DNA of 64,000 nt from an uncultured Siphonobacter sp. (lineage in GTDB: Bacteria; Bacteroidota; Bacteroidia; Cytophagales; Spirosomataceae), in contig CAJYIW010000003.1 in the NCBI GenBank assembly GCA_913775095.1, forward strand, positions 62,001 to 126,000. The letters run 5' to 3'. Below, one piece after another: positions 9,807-19,733 of this stretch (within the stretch, counting starts at the first letter, position 1; every line of letters starts with the position of its first letter). The notes beneath the pieces were generated by a model. The model was given only the letters and a program-made list of their open reading frames with translations, was not told the origin of the DNA and did no database searches. Position numbers and translations under genes: made by a program.

Positions 9807-11321
9807 ATGAAATGGGTTCTTTTGTTTTTGCTACTCTCAGGCTCTTTTTCGCTGCATGCTACCGTTACCCCGAATAGTTTATTCAGCGATCACATAGTGT
9901 TACAACGCGGCGTTTCTGTGCCCATTTGGGGGACCGCTACTTCCGATGAGTCGGTGACGGTAACCCTGGCAGGACAGAACGTGCAGACGCAGGCGAAAGA
10001 CGGTCAGTGGATGGTAAAACTCAAACCCTTACCCGTTGGCGGTCCTTATACCCTGACCATTCAGGGTTCTAACCGGGTTACGATTGCAGACGTTCTGGTC
10101 GGCGATGTCTGGATTGCCAGCGGACAGTCAAACATGGAGCGGCAGCTCGGCCCGCGTGAAGGACAGAAGCTGATTGATAACTGGGAACAAGAACGCGACG
10201 CCGCTCATTATCCCCAGATTCGTCAGTATGCCCTTACTAAAAACTATGCTCCGGCTCCGGTCAGTGATACCTATCACGAATGGGTTGTCTGCTCCCCCGA
10301 AACCGTATCTGATTTCACCGCCGTGGGTTATTTTTTCGCCCGTGATCTGTACGAAACCTATAAAGTTCCCATGGGCATCATTTTGACCGCCTACGGTGGT
10401 TCGCCCGCTCAGAACTGGATGAGTCGGGAAGCGTTGAATGCTACCCCTGAACTCAGAAAACTGGTGGAAGACTATGATAAATCCTTACAGTATGAGCCAA
10501 ATACCGTCAGTTCACTGAATAAAAAAATGGAGCCGCTCTGGGCCAAATACCGGGCTGATTCGTTGCAGGCAGTTCAGGAGCAACGCCTTTTACCCAAACG
10601 CCCGGTTCAGCCTTACCACATGCAGCAGGGCCAATACGTGAGTGGTTTGTATCATGGCATGCTAAAACCTCTGATTCCGTATGCCATCAAGGGCGTAATC
10701 TGGTATCAGGGAGAAAATAACGCGGGTCAGGCCAAGTTGTATCAGACCCTGTTTCCGGCCCTGATTGCTCAGTGGCGGTCGGAATGGCAACAGGGAATGT
10801 TTCCCTTTCTGTTCGTGCAAATCGCTCCATTCAAAATGATGCCACCCGAGATTCGGGAAGCTCAGCTCATCAGTCTGAAAAAGACCCGAAATACGGCGAT
10901 GGTGGTTACTACGGATTGCGGGGATGCGAACGACATTCACCCAACGAACAAGAAACCCGTAGGAGAACGCTTAAGTCGGGCCGCGAAGGTTTTGGCGTAC
11001 GGTCAGAAAATGGAATACTCCGGTCCGATTTACGAATCCATGCGGATCCAGGGCAATCAGGTGGTTCTTACTTTCAGTCATACCGGCAAGGGATTAACTG
11101 CATTGGGGGACTCTTTAAAAGGATTCACTATTGCCGGAGCCGACCAGCCATTCGTTCCGGCCGAGGCCCGGATTCAGGGAAAAACGGTAGTTGTTTCCAG
11201 CGAAAAAGTGCGGAACCCCGTCGCCGTTCGCTATGGCTGGACGCAGGTGCCGGACGTTAATCTTTACAACCAAGAGGGATTACCCGCCTCTCCCTTCCGG
11301 ACGGACGCCACGAATGAGTGA
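9807..11321 (+). CDS. Sialate O-acetylesterase-like SGNH hydrolase
   Basis: This 504-residue secreted esterase removes O-acetyl groups from sugars. It starts at 9807 with a signal peptide (MKWVLLFLLLSGSFSLHA). SGNH blocks are visible: GQSNM with the nucleophile Ser (about residue 112), a Gly block at GGSPAQNW, the Asn block at WYQGENNAG, and a C-terminal DIHP with the catalytic Asp and His. It precedes the GH95 enzyme by 108 bp on the same strand, which suggests joint action on acetylated, fucosylated polysaccharide. The true substrate may be an acetylated plant glycan rather than sialic acid. Confidence 0.85.
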   Translation: MKWVLLFLLLSGSFSLHATVTPNSLFSDHIVLQRGVSVPIWGTATSDESVTVTLAGQNVQTQAKDGQWMVKLKPLPVGGPYTLTIQGSNRVTIADVLVGDVWIASGQSNMERQLGPREGQKLIDNWEQERDAAHYPQIRQYALTKNYAPAPVSDTYHEWVVCSPETVSDFTAVGYFFARDLYETYKVPMGIILTAYGGSPAQNWMSREALNATPELRKLVEDYDKSLQYEPNTVSSLNKKMEPLWAKYRADSLQAVQEQRLLPKRPVQPYHMQQGQYVSGLYHGMLKPLIPYAIKGVIWYQGENNAGQAKLYQTLFPALIAQWRSEWQQGMFPFLFVQIAPFKMMPPEIREAQLISLKKTRNTAMVVTTDCGDANDIHPTNKKPVGERLSRAAKVLAYGQKMEYSGPIYESMRIQGNQVVLTFSHTGKGLTALGDSLKGFTIAGADQPFVPAEARIQGKTVVVSSEKVRNPVAVRYGWTQVPDVNLYNQEGLPASPFRTDATNE

Positions 11322-11429
11322 AATCCTTTGGGCAGAAGGGTATCTGAGCTAGCAATTAGTCTTTATTAGCTAAAAACATTCAGAATTGCTGAGTCATACA
11401 ACCAATTCTTTACCTCTATAGTAAGATCT

Positions 11430-13889
11430 ATGTTTCAAAAGTTAGTAACGCTGTCTTTGCTGGTTACCAGCTCACTGGTCAGTTACGGACAATCCGAAAA
11501 ACTCTGGTATAAGGCTCCCGCCGAAGTCTGGACGGAAGCTTTGCCCGTAGGAAACGGACGCATCGGCGGTATGATTTTCGGTCGCCCCGAGCAGGAACTC
11601 ATTCAATTGAACGAAGCAACCCTCTGGTCGGGCGGTCCGGTTCGGCCCGGTGTCAATCCGCAGGCAGCCTCCTACTTACCCCAGGTTCGCGAAGCTCTTG
11701 CCGCTGAAGATTACCCTAAAGCCGTCGCTCTCCTGAAGAAGATGCAGGGACATTATACCCAGAGTTACATGCCGATGGGGGATTTGAAGATTATTCAGGA
11801 CGTTTCCTCCCCTCAGAATTATTACCGCGATCTGGATATCAATCAGGCTCTGGCTACCACCCGATTTACCAGCAATGGGGTTACCTATACCCGCGAAGTT
11901 TTTTCGTCTGCCCCCGATCAGGTCATGGTGATTCGACTGAAAGCCAGCAAGCCCGGTGCTCTTTCCTTTGATGTAAAAGGCAGTAGTCCTTTACGTTTCA
12001 GTAAGAGTCAAAAAGGAACAAATGAGCTGGTGATCGGTGGAAAAGCTCCTGCTCAGGTAGATCCCAATTACTACAATTCGCCTTCTCGGACACCCATCAT
12101 CTACGAAGACGCGTCGGGTTGTAAGGGTATGCGTTTTCAGTTCCAGGTTCGGGCAATTACGAAAACGGGCCAGGTTCAGGCGGATACGGCGGGTATTCAC
12201 GTCAAAAATGCCAGTGAAGTACTCCTGTTGGTCTCCGCAGCTACCAGCTTCAACGGCTATGACAAATGCCCGGATAGCGACGGAAAAGATGAAAAAAAAC
12301 TGGCGGATACTTATTTAGCTCAGGCCGCGTCTAAATCCTACGAAGCTTTACTGGCTCGTCACATTGCTGACTATCAGAAGTATTACAAACGCGTTAATTT
12401 CCAGCTCAAAGATTCAGATCAGCCTTCTACGCTAGCGTCCAACGAACGCCTGGAGGCCTATTCCAAAGGAGCAAAAGATCTTTCGCTGGAAACGCTTTAC
12501 TTCAATTACGGTCGGTATCTGCTCATTTCCAGTTCCCGCCCGGGCGGTGCGGCGGCTAACTTACAGGGCATCTGGAATTACCATATGCGGGCTCCCTGGA
12601 GTTCAAATTATACGATTAATATCAATACTCAGATGAACTACTGGCCGGCGGAGGTCACCAACCTTTCCGAGCTGCATCAGCCCTTGTTTGAGTTGACGAA
12701 GAATCTCTCGAAGACGGGCGTTCAGACGGCCAAAGAATATTATAACCTGCCCGGCTGGGTGGCTCACCATAACTCCGACATCTGGGCCTTGTCTAACGCC
12801 GTGGGCGATGTGGGCGATGGCGACCCGATGTGGGCCAACTGGAACGAAGCAGCGGGCTGGCTTTCGCAGCATTTATGGGAACATTACGCCTTTACCCGCG
12901 ACAAAACCTTTCTGAAAGAAACGGCCTATCCGATCATGAAAGGAGCGGCTACGTTTTTACTGGGGTATCTGATTGAGGACAAAGATGGGTACCTCATCAC
13001 CTCGCCCTCTACTTCTCCCGAAAACTCATTCATTGACTCGAACGGAAAACGGGCGTATGTAACCGTGGGTTCGACGATGGATATGTCCATCATCTGGGAC
13101 TTGTTCACCAACCTCATTGAAGCGTCGGAAACGCTGGGTAATGACGCAGAATTCAGAAAAGTATTAATCGAGAAAAAGAAAAAATTACTACCCCTGCACA
13201 TCGGTCATAAGGGTAACTTACAGGAATGGTACAAGGACTGGGAAGACGAAGATCCCCACCACCGTCACGTGTCGCACTTATTTGGCTTACACCCCGGACG
13301 GCAGATTTCGCCTTTGGCTACGCCTGATTTTGCCAAGGCTGCCCGCACCTCGCTCGAACTTCGCGGTGATGAAGGAACGGGCTGGAGTAAAGCCTGGAAA
13401 ATTAACTTCTGGGCCCGACTGCTCGACGGTGACCATGCCTATTCGCTCATTCGCCAGTTACTGCACTATACCCGTGAAAATGGCACTGCCTATCAACGCG
13501 GCGGAGGTACGTATCCTAACTTTTTTGATGCTCACCCTCCCTTTCAGATTGACGGTAACTTTGGCGGCACGGCCGGTATGACCGAAATGTTACTGCAAAG
13601 TCATCTGCACGAACTGCATTTATTAGCCGCCTTGCCCAAAGCCTGGTCAGAAGGGCAAATCACCGGACTAAAAGCCCGGGGCGGTTTTGAAGTAAACATG
13701 AAGTGGAAAAATGGACAGTTAGAATCGGGCCGTATCACTTCCCTTCAGGGAGAACCCTGCAAAGTAAGAACCGCTCACCCTATTCAGGTCAAAGGCGTTG
13801 CCGCCAAACCCAAACAGGAAAACGGTTATTACCTCCTCACCTTCCCGACTCAGAAGGGCAAGAGTTATGAGATCAGTGGTTTGAAATAG
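11430..13889 (+). CDS. Glycoside hydrolase family 95 (alpha-L-fucosidase or galactosidase type)
   Basis: This 819-residue secreted enzyme has a signal peptide ending at SYGQ and the full GH95 layout: an N-terminal beta domain beginning with LWYKAPAEVWTEALPVGNGR, a linker, an (alpha/alpha)6 barrel and a C-terminal beta domain. The catalytic-site segments NINTQMNYWPAE (about residue 395) and FQIDGNFGGTAGM (about residue 705) carry the Asn and Asp residues used for inverting hydrolysis in the family. Activities known in GH95 are alpha-1,2-L-fucosidase and alpha-L-galactosidase, which the sequence does not separate. It is paired with the upstream acetylesterase. Confidence 0.92.
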   Translation: MFQKLVTLSLLVTSSLVSYGQSEKLWYKAPAEVWTEALPVGNGRIGGMIFGRPEQELIQLNEATLWSGGPVRPGVNPQAASYLPQVREALAAEDYPKAVALLKKMQGHYTQSYMPMGDLKIIQDVSSPQNYYRDLDINQALATTRFTSNGVTYTREVFSSAPDQVMVIRLKASKPGALSFDVKGSSPLRFSKSQKGTNELVIGGKAPAQVDPNYYNSPSRTPIIYEDASGCKGMRFQFQVRAITKTGQVQADTAGIHVKNASEVLLLVSAATSFNGYDKCPDSDGKDEKKLADTYLAQAASKSYEALLARHIADYQKYYKRVNFQLKDSDQPSTLASNERLEAYSKGAKDLSLETLYFNYGRYLLISSSRPGGAAANLQGIWNYHMRAPWSSNYTININTQMNYWPAEVTNLSELHQPLFELTKNLSKTGVQTAKEYYNLPGWVAHHNSDIWALSNAVGDVGDGDPMWANWNEAAGWLSQHLWEHYAFTRDKTFLKETAYPIMKGAATFLLGYLIEDKDGYLITSPSTSPENSFIDSNGKRAYVTVGSTMDMSIIWDLFTNLIEASETLGNDAEFRKVLIEKKKKLLPLHIGHKGNLQEWYKDWEDEDPHHRHVSHLFGLHPGRQISPLATPDFAKAARTSLELRGDEGTGWSKAWKINFWARLLDGDHAYSLIRQLLHYTRENGTAYQRGGGTYPNFFDAHPPFQIDGNFGGTAGMTEMLLQSHLHELHLLAALPKAWSEGQITGLKARGGFEVNMKWKNGQLESGRITSLQGEPCKVRTAHPIQVKGVAAKPKQENGYYLLTFPTQKGKSYEISGLK

Positions 13890-14346
13890 TTTGAATGGGT
13901 CTAAAAAGTTTGATTCTGTTTGAGGAATCTGGCTGGTTGGAATACCTAAGGGGTTTGAAAGTTGGGGTAATCTCCCAATTTTCAAACCCCTTTGAGTTTT
14001 ATGCCCTTCAGCAACTATTATTCACAAATCAACCCCTTTCCAGTTTCCCTGAACATGAATTCAAACGCCTCAAACCCAATCAAACTCCTTCAAACTTATT
14101 AAACCCGTATTCAAACGCCCGGAGCCTGCTATTCCGGGTATATTTTTTTAGGCAAAACTAATCATTAAAAACGCCCCGAAAATTATTAGAAGTTGATGAG
14201 AATCTTTTCTTTAGGAACCGTCAGATTTAGTTTTGTCGTTATTCCAAATGGCAAAGAATCATAGCACGCCTGCTCTGAATTTCTGAAGTTTTATTTTTCC
14301 CATGTTTTAGTACAACGACTACCCTCGCATTGATTCTTAAAAACTT
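13890..14346. other. Intergenic region before the export operon
   Basis: This 457-bp gap holds a long hairpin right after the GH95 gene, then AT-rich sequence with several scattered CAAACC-type words (13990-14130). A candidate -7 box TAGTTTTG lies at 14228-14235, about 110 bp before the ABC gene, without a clear TTTG partner. No convincing gene was found. Confidence 0.45.
13950..13990 (+). terminator. Hairpin downstream of the GH95 gene, probable terminator
   Basis: Arms 13950-13966 and 13974-13990 pair over 17 bp, with one G-U pair in the RNA, around a 7-nt loop. The stem includes GGGGTTTGAAA/TTTCAAACCCC. It is only 60 bp past the stop and is followed by TTTGAGTTTT, a weak U-tract. Confidence 0.6.
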
Positions 14347-16473
14347 ATGACGATTCATGTATTAAATCATACGGTTCGGAAGCTGGCCGAGCTGTTTTTC
14401 CCAGATAAACTAACTCATTCTTCAACCAAACATCTCATTGAATCGGCCAAGATTTCTCCGGCAGAATCGCTGGAGGCTTTCATTGCGGATTTAATAGAAA
14501 AGGCCTTCACCGTAGACCTGGCTCTGGTGAAGCACGAAAAAAACGAAGATGACTTCTGGAAATGGAAGGACGAAAGTGAACATCCTTTCGTCTTTTTCGA
14601 AAAAACGGAAGAAGGTTATCGCCCCATCATTGCCGGTAAAGATCTCAAAAAAGGCAAACCCTATCATTTTTCCATTGAAGAGTCGGGCGAGAAGACCATT
14701 CCCGGCGAAGGCATTACTCCCGTTAAAAATAAAACGGGAAAAGTCGTCTTTCTGACGGCTTTTCCCATGCATCCGCTCACCAAAGAAGGGGGTAATAATG
14801 AAGAAGCCGAACATCCGAATCCCTGGAAACGCACCTTACAGCTCTTCAAAAATGAACGCCGGGATATTTATTACCTCTATCTCTACGCCATTGTTTCGGG
14901 CTTGATTGCCCTGAGCTTACCCTTAGGTAGTCAGGCCATTGTGGGGCTCATTCAGGGTGGGCTGGTCTTTTCTTCGGTTTATCTGCTGGCGGGTCTGGTG
15001 ATCGTCGGGACTTTGATTACGGGTATTTTACAGATCGTGCAGGTATCTATCGTTGAAGTGCTGCAACAACGCATTTTTGCGAAAGCAGCCTTCGAGTACG
15101 TGTATCGCATTCCCCGCATCAAGATCGAGGCCCTGAGCAAGTATTATGCTCCGGAACTGATGAACCGCTTTTTTGATATTCTTACCATTCAGAAAGCCCT
15201 GCCCAAAATTTTGATCGATATCACGGGAGCGGTCATTCAGATTTCATTCGGGTTATTACTGCTCTTCGCCTATCACCCGATGTTCATTGTATTCGGGTTA
15301 ATGACCATTATCCTGATTTTCTTCGTGTTTCGGGTTAACGCCGCTAAAGGTCTGGAAACGAGCCTGAATGAGTCCAAGTATAAGTACAAAGTAGCTCAGT
15401 GGCTGGAAGACATCGCCCGGACCCTTAACAGCTTTAAAGTAGTAGGTAAAACCAATCTTCCCCTGCAAAAAATGGATGATCTGGTGAGTCGTTACCTGCT
15501 GTATCGGGAAAAGCACTTCAAAATTCTGCTCCGCATTTTCTATTACATGATCGCCTTCAAAACGCTGGTCATCGCGGCTCTGCTGATTTTGGGGATCTTC
15601 CTGGTCGTAGATCGTCAGATTACCCTGGGGCAATTCGTGGCTTCCGATATTATCATCGTTCTGATTGTGAGTTCCGTAGAAAAGCTGATCACCAGCATCG
15701 ATACCATTTTTGATCTGGTCACGGCAACCGAGAAAATGGGTGCCGTCACGGACTTACCCCTGGAAAGAGACGGAGGCATTAACGTCCCCATTCGCGATCA
15801 GGAGTTTTCCATGCATACGCATAATTTATCCTACCGTTACCCCGATGGCAAGCGGGCCGTTCTTCAGGGACTTAACCTTTCCATCAACGCGGGTGAACGC
15901 ATCGTAGTTACGGGCAGTAATGGCGGCGGTAAGAATACCCTGCTTCGGGTCTTAAGCGGTATTCTGAATGACTATGAAGGTAGCATTTCCGTGAACGGAT
16001 TCTCGCTGCGGGATATTCACCTGAGCGACTTCCGTAATGCCGTGGCCAAGAATGTTTCGCCCGAAGAGATTTTCGACGGTACCATTCTGGAAAACATCAC
16101 CATGGGCCGTACGAACATCACCATTGAAGACGTGCGATGGGTGATTGAAAGCCTGAACCTGACGGATAAAATCAGCCAGTTGCCCAACGGACTGGATACG
16201 CAGATGCTGTCTTCAGGACAACGGTTCTCCGAAAGTTTTAACGCCAAGATTACGGCAGCCCGCTGCATCGTGGAACGTCCCAAGCTCTTGATTTTCTCGG
16301 ATTTTTATGGGCTGCTGGACCGCGAAGAGAAATTACAGCTTATCAAGTTTGTCTGCGATCCTTCGCACCCCTGGACGTTCATTACCATTTCCCACGATCC
16401 CGAGATTCTAAAGGCCTGTGGCCGGGTCGTTATTCTGGAAAATGGCAAAATTGTTAGTGACGGACCTTATTGA
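14347..16473 (+). CDS. ABC transporter (fused membrane and ATPase domains) with degenerate ATPase motifs
   Basis: This 708-residue protein has three parts. An N-terminal soluble domain of about 170 residues shows no recognisable active site. A six-helix ABC type-1 membrane domain spans about 175-455. A nucleotide-binding domain covers about 485-705. Together with the HlyD-type and TolC-type genes it should form a type I-like secretion or efflux system. The ATPase motifs are unusual: the P-loop reads GSNGGGKNT with Asn where Ser/Thr is expected (K529, N530), the Q-loop Gln is not evident (VSPEEIFDGT), and Walker B reads LLIFSDF in place of LLILDE (S651, D652). LSSGQ and the ISHD switch His remain. 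It may bind ATP but hydrolyse it poorly. Confidence 0.85.
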   Translation: MTIHVLNHTVRKLAELFFPDKLTHSSTKHLIESAKISPAESLEAFIADLIEKAFTVDLALVKHEKNEDDFWKWKDESEHPFVFFEKTEEGYRPIIAGKDLKKGKPYHFSIEESGEKTIPGEGITPVKNKTGKVVFLTAFPMHPLTKEGGNNEEAEHPNPWKRTLQLFKNERRDIYYLYLYAIVSGLIALSLPLGSQAIVGLIQGGLVFSSVYLLAGLVIVGTLITGILQIVQVSIVEVLQQRIFAKAAFEYVYRIPRIKIEALSKYYAPELMNRFFDILTIQKALPKILIDITGAVIQISFGLLLLFAYHPMFIVFGLMTIILIFFVFRVNAAKGLETSLNESKYKYKVAQWLEDIARTLNSFKVVGKTNLPLQKMDDLVSRYLLYREKHFKILLRIFYYMIAFKTLVIAALLILGIFLVVDRQITLGQFVASDIIIVLIVSSVEKLITSIDTIFDLVTATEKMGAVTDLPLERDGGINVPIRDQEFSMHTHNLSYRYPDGKRAVLQGLNLSINAGERIVVTGSNGGGKNTLLRVLSGILNDYEGSISVNGFSLRDIHLSDFRNAVAKNVSPEEIFDGTILENITMGRTNITIEDVRWVIESLNLTDKISQLPNGLDTQMLSSGQRFSESFNAKITAARCIVERPKLLIFSDFYGLLDREEKLQLIKFVCDPSHPWTFITISHDPEILKACGRVVILENGKIVSDGPY

Positions 16474-16544
16474 TTATCCGACTGGCGTGTAGTTTAAATT
16501 CCTGAATGACAGAGAAACTACCCACTAGTTAATCATTTATAAAG

Positions 16545-17912
16545 ATGCTGAATATATCTCCCAAGCGAGTCGATCCGGATATGTCTGAGATCGAAATTAA
16601 TTCACTAAAAACGCTTTCGACCCACCGGACGGGCCGTAAACTGGCCCGCTGGATTATTGGGATTCTGCTTATTCTGTTCATTGTTCTCTTTATGCCCTGG
16701 CAGCAGAACATTAACGGTACGGGTACGGTAACGGCCCTTACTCCGCAGGATCGCCCTCAGACGGTACAAAACATCATTGCCGGTCGAATTGAACGATGGC
16801 ACGTCCGTGAAGGTCAGCTTGTTCAGAAAGGCGACACGATCCTTACCCTCTCCGAGATCAAGGATGAGTATTTTGACCCGAACCTGCCCGAGCGGCTTAC
16901 CGAACAGGTGGGAGCTAAAGAAACGGCAGTGGACGGATATGAGGATAAAATTGATGCCGTAGACACCCAGCTGACAGCCCTGAAAAATGCTCTGCGTTTG
17001 AGTCTGGATAAAGCCCGCAACAAAGTATTACAGGCTCAGGCTAAGGTGCAGTCCGACAGCGTGGACGTCTTAAACGAACAGATTCAGTTTCGCATTGCCG
17101 AAGTTCGTTTTGAACGTTTCCAGCAGGGCTATGCTCAGGGACTTTTCTCAAAAACCGAACTCGAAACCCGGGAACTGAGCTTTCAGGGGTCGCGGGCTAA
17201 ACTGGTGGCCGCCCAGAATAAACTGGCCATCTCCCGGCAGGATCTGATTAATTCCCGTATTGAGCTGAACTCCATCAATGCCGATTACCAGAAAGAAATT
17301 GCCAAATCCCTATCCGACCGCAGCTCGGCCGTTTCATCCCTTGGTGATGGTCGAAAGGAGCTTTCGGAGTTGCGTAATAAAGTAGCTAACGTCGGCGTTC
17401 GCCGCAATCAGTACGTATTGCGGGCCCCTCAGAACGGGATTGTGGTCAAAACCCTGAAAGCCGGGGTCGGTGAAACCATCAAGGAAGGGGAACCCATTTG
17501 TACCCTGCAACCGCAGAATCCTCAAATGGCGGTGGAGCTGTACGTAAAAGCCATGGACGTTCCCCTGATTCAGAAAAACCGGGAGGTACGGATTCGGTTT
17601 GACGGCTGGCCCGCCCTGCAATTCTCCGGCTGGCCCTCCGTCAGCGTAGGTACGTTTGGCGGTCGCGTAGTCGTTATTGATCAGGTGAATTCACCCAACG
17701 GCGAATACCGGATTCTGGTGACCCCCAAGCTGGAAGAACGCCGCGATCACCCCTGGCCTAAGCAATTACGTCTGGGTTCCGGAGTCTATGGCTGGGTAAT
17801 GCTGGACAGCGTTCCGGTTTGGTACGAGATCTGGCGTCAGTTGAACGGCTTCCCACCGAGCCTGAAGGAAGAACCGAAAGGAGACTACGACGGGAAGGGA
17901 GGTAAGAAATGA
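16545..17912 (+). CDS. HlyD-family membrane fusion (adaptor) protein
   Basis: This 455-residue periplasmic adaptor has a single membrane helix at about residues 33-50 (WIIGILLILFIVLFMPW), a biotinyl-lipoyl half motif (GRIERWHVREGQLVQKGDTI), a long alpha-helical coiled-coil hairpin (about 105-285), the second lipoyl half (APQNGIVVKTLKAGVGETI) and a beta-barrel domain. This is the standard HlyD order. It links the inner-membrane ABC protein upstream to the TolC-type channel downstream, whose start overlaps its stop by 4 bp. The cargo is unknown; no obvious substrate peptide gene lies next to it. Confidence 0.9.
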   Translation: MLNISPKRVDPDMSEIEINSLKTLSTHRTGRKLARWIIGILLILFIVLFMPWQQNINGTGTVTALTPQDRPQTVQNIIAGRIERWHVREGQLVQKGDTILTLSEIKDEYFDPNLPERLTEQVGAKETAVDGYEDKIDAVDTQLTALKNALRLSLDKARNKVLQAQAKVQSDSVDVLNEQIQFRIAEVRFERFQQGYAQGLFSKTELETRELSFQGSRAKLVAAQNKLAISRQDLINSRIELNSINADYQKEIAKSLSDRSSAVSSLGDGRKELSELRNKVANVGVRRNQYVLRAPQNGIVVKTLKAGVGETIKEGEPICTLQPQNPQMAVELYVKAMDVPLIQKNREVRIRFDGWPALQFSGWPSVSVGTFGGRVVVIDQVNSPNGEYRILVTPKLEERRDHPWPKQLRLGSGVYGWVMLDSVPVWYEIWRQLNGFPPSLKEEPKGDYDGKGGKK

Positions 17913-19357
17913 TGAGATCTGTTTCCCGTTTTCGGTTGTCAGTTTTCAGTCACTGGAAGTTTTGCCGAAAGCTCCTTTTTATCCTGATCGGAAGTTACAG
18001 CTTTGCTTCGGCTCAGGATTCCGTTCGCATTTTTACCTTCTCGGATTATGCGGATTTGATCATGAAAAACCATCCGGTGATTCGGCAGGCAGATCTGATT
18101 CCAGCCGATGCCCGGACCGAGCTGATGCAGGCCCGCGGGATGTTTGACCCTAAGCTGGCTTCGGATTTTAGTCGCAAGGAGTACAAAGACCGGGAGTACT
18201 ATAACCATTGGGAAAACTCCCTAAAGATTCCCACCTGGCCGGGAATTGATCTCAAAGCCGGATTTGACCGGAATACCGGACCGTACATCAACCCCCAGTA
18301 TCGCACTCCCGACGCGGGGCTGGTTTACGCCGGATTAAGTGTTCCGCTCGCTCAGGGTTTACTGATCGATGCCCGCCGGGCTACGCTCCGGCAGGCCCGA
18401 CTGCTCCAGAATATCGCCGAGGCTGATCGCCGTAAACTGGTCATCAAGATCATGTACGATGCTGCCAAAACCTATTGGGACTGGTATTTTGCCTATCAGC
18501 AGTTCCGCTTTACGTCGGAAGGTCTGGACCTGGCTCAGATTCGCTTTACGGCCGTGAAACAACGCGTGGAAATCGGGGATCTAGCTCCCATTGATTCCGT
18601 CCAGGCCAAGATAACGGTACAGGAGCGGCAGGCCTCGTATCAGGCCGCATTGATGGAGTTTCGGAACACCCGACTGGGCATTTCGAATAACCTCTGGACC
18701 GACAACGAAGAGCCTGCGGAGTTACCCGAAAATGCCATTCCGGGCGGAGTGACGCTACCTGAACCAACGGAAGAACAACTCAATAACCTGCTGGTTCGAG
18801 CCAATGAACAACACCCGGAGCTGATCAAGTTTGATTTCAAACTTCAGCAACTTGATATTGAGCGGCGGCTGCGACAGAATCAGTTGCTACCCGTTGTCAA
18901 TGTGAGTTATAACTTCATCCGGGAGCCGGTCAATATGGGGTCTTACGAAACGGGCTGGTGGTTAACCAATAACTATAAAGTCGGAGCCGAAGTTAGTTTC
19001 CCCTTATTTCTGAGAAAAGAGCGGGGCAAACTTCAACAGGTTCGGATCAAGCAGCAGGATACCCGGCTGGACTTACAGCAAACCCGTCGTACCATTGGCA
19101 CTACGGTTCGCCAGGTCTTCAATGAAGCCCGTGGCTATCAGCAGCAGGCCGAATTTCAGCGACTGGCCACGGAGAATCAGGCAATTCTGGTCAGAGCCGA
19201 GCAACAGAAATTCAGTATCGGAGAAAGTACATTATTTCTGGTTAATACTCAGGAAACCAAGCTTATCGAAATGCAGATCAAGACCGAATCCCTGCGAACC
19301 AAGTACGCCAAAGCCTGGGCTAATAGTTTATATGCTTCAGGAACTAATCCTCAGTAA
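17909..19357 (+). CDS. TolC-family outer-membrane channel protein
   Basis: This 482-residue protein has a membrane-directing N-terminus (hydrophobic residues about 15-32, ending near SFASAQ) and two similar halves rich in long amphipathic helices, as expected for the TolC/OEP trimeric channel tunnel. It begins in the ATGATG that overlaps the stop of the adaptor gene, so either of two adjacent ATGs may be used. It is the last gene of the three-gene export operon. Confidence 0.9.
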   Translation: MMRSVSRFRLSVFSHWKFCRKLLFILIGSYSFASAQDSVRIFTFSDYADLIMKNHPVIRQADLIPADARTELMQARGMFDPKLASDFSRKEYKDREYYNHWENSLKIPTWPGIDLKAGFDRNTGPYINPQYRTPDAGLVYAGLSVPLAQGLLIDARRATLRQARLLQNIAEADRRKLVIKIMYDAAKTYWDWYFAYQQFRFTSEGLDLAQIRFTAVKQRVEIGDLAPIDSVQAKITVQERQASYQAALMEFRNTRLGISNNLWTDNEEPAELPENAIPGGVTLPEPTEEQLNNLLVRANEQHPELIKFDFKLQQLDIERRLRQNQLLPVVNVSYNFIREPVNMGSYETGWWLTNNYKVGAEVSFPLFLRKERGKLQQVRIKQQDTRLDLQQTRRTIGTTVRQVFNEARGYQQQAEFQRLATENQAILVRAEQQKFSIGESTLFLVNTQETKLIEMQIKTESLRTKYAKAWANSLYASGTNPQ

Positions 19358-19404
19358 AAGCTTAACATTTACTTAAATATGAGGCCTTTAGAAACTAATT
19401 TGCT

Positions 19405-19412
19405 TACTTTTG
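19405..19412 (+). promoter_or_regulatory. Candidate -7 box for tatA
   Basis: TACTTTTG fits TAnnTTTG and lies 88 bp before the tatA start, after the end of the TolC-type gene. No clear TTTG occurs 19-21 nt upstream, so the assignment is weak. Confidence 0.35.
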
Positions 19413-19499
19413 GTATTTAATTTCGACAAGCACTAAACAACGAACGGTTTTAGTGTCTAACTTTATCATTAGAATTCATTCACTAAAACGACCACCGTT

Positions 19500-19670
19500 A
19501 TGTTTGGAATGGGAGGACCTGAGATTACGCTAATTATCGCAGCATTTATTTTACTGTTTGGAGCTAAGAAAATCCCTGAGCTCGCCCGGGGACTGGGTAA
19601 AGGTATCCGTGAGTTCAAAGATGCCTCCAAAGAGATTAGAGAGAACATCGAAAATCCAGGAAAAGAGTAA
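19500..19670 (+). CDS. tatA: Sec-independent protein translocase TatA/E subunit
   Basis: This 56-residue protein begins [13 protein letters not shown]. It has a short N-terminal membrane helix ending in the conserved [16 protein letters not shown] hinge and amphipathic helix, then an acidic-basic tail. That is the diagnostic form of TatA, which oligomerises to move folded proteins with twin-arginine signals across the inner membrane. It is on the short side for the family. No tatC is nearby; in Bacteroidota it is often elsewhere. It has its own terminator. Confidence 0.93.
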   Translation: MFGMGGPEITLIIAAFILLFGAKKIPELARGLGKGIREFKDASKEIRENIENPGKE

Positions 19671-19690
19671 TTTCTTTTTCCAGCCATATC

Positions 19691-19728
19691 AAAAGGTCAG
19701 TTTTCCTAGGGAAGCTGACCTTTTTTGG
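19691..19728 (+). terminator. Rho-independent terminator of tatA
   Basis: A 10-bp perfect stem (AAAAGGTCAG at 19691-19700 with CTGACCTTTT at 19715-19724) extends inward with further weaker pairs and ends in a T-run. It lies 20 bp after the tatA stop. Confidence 0.88.
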
Positions 19729-19733
19729 TTTTA

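Noticed and set aside
13895-14161. An open frame after the GH95 gene
   Set aside because: It runs through the terminator hairpin and repeated CAAACC words, and the translation has no recognisable features.
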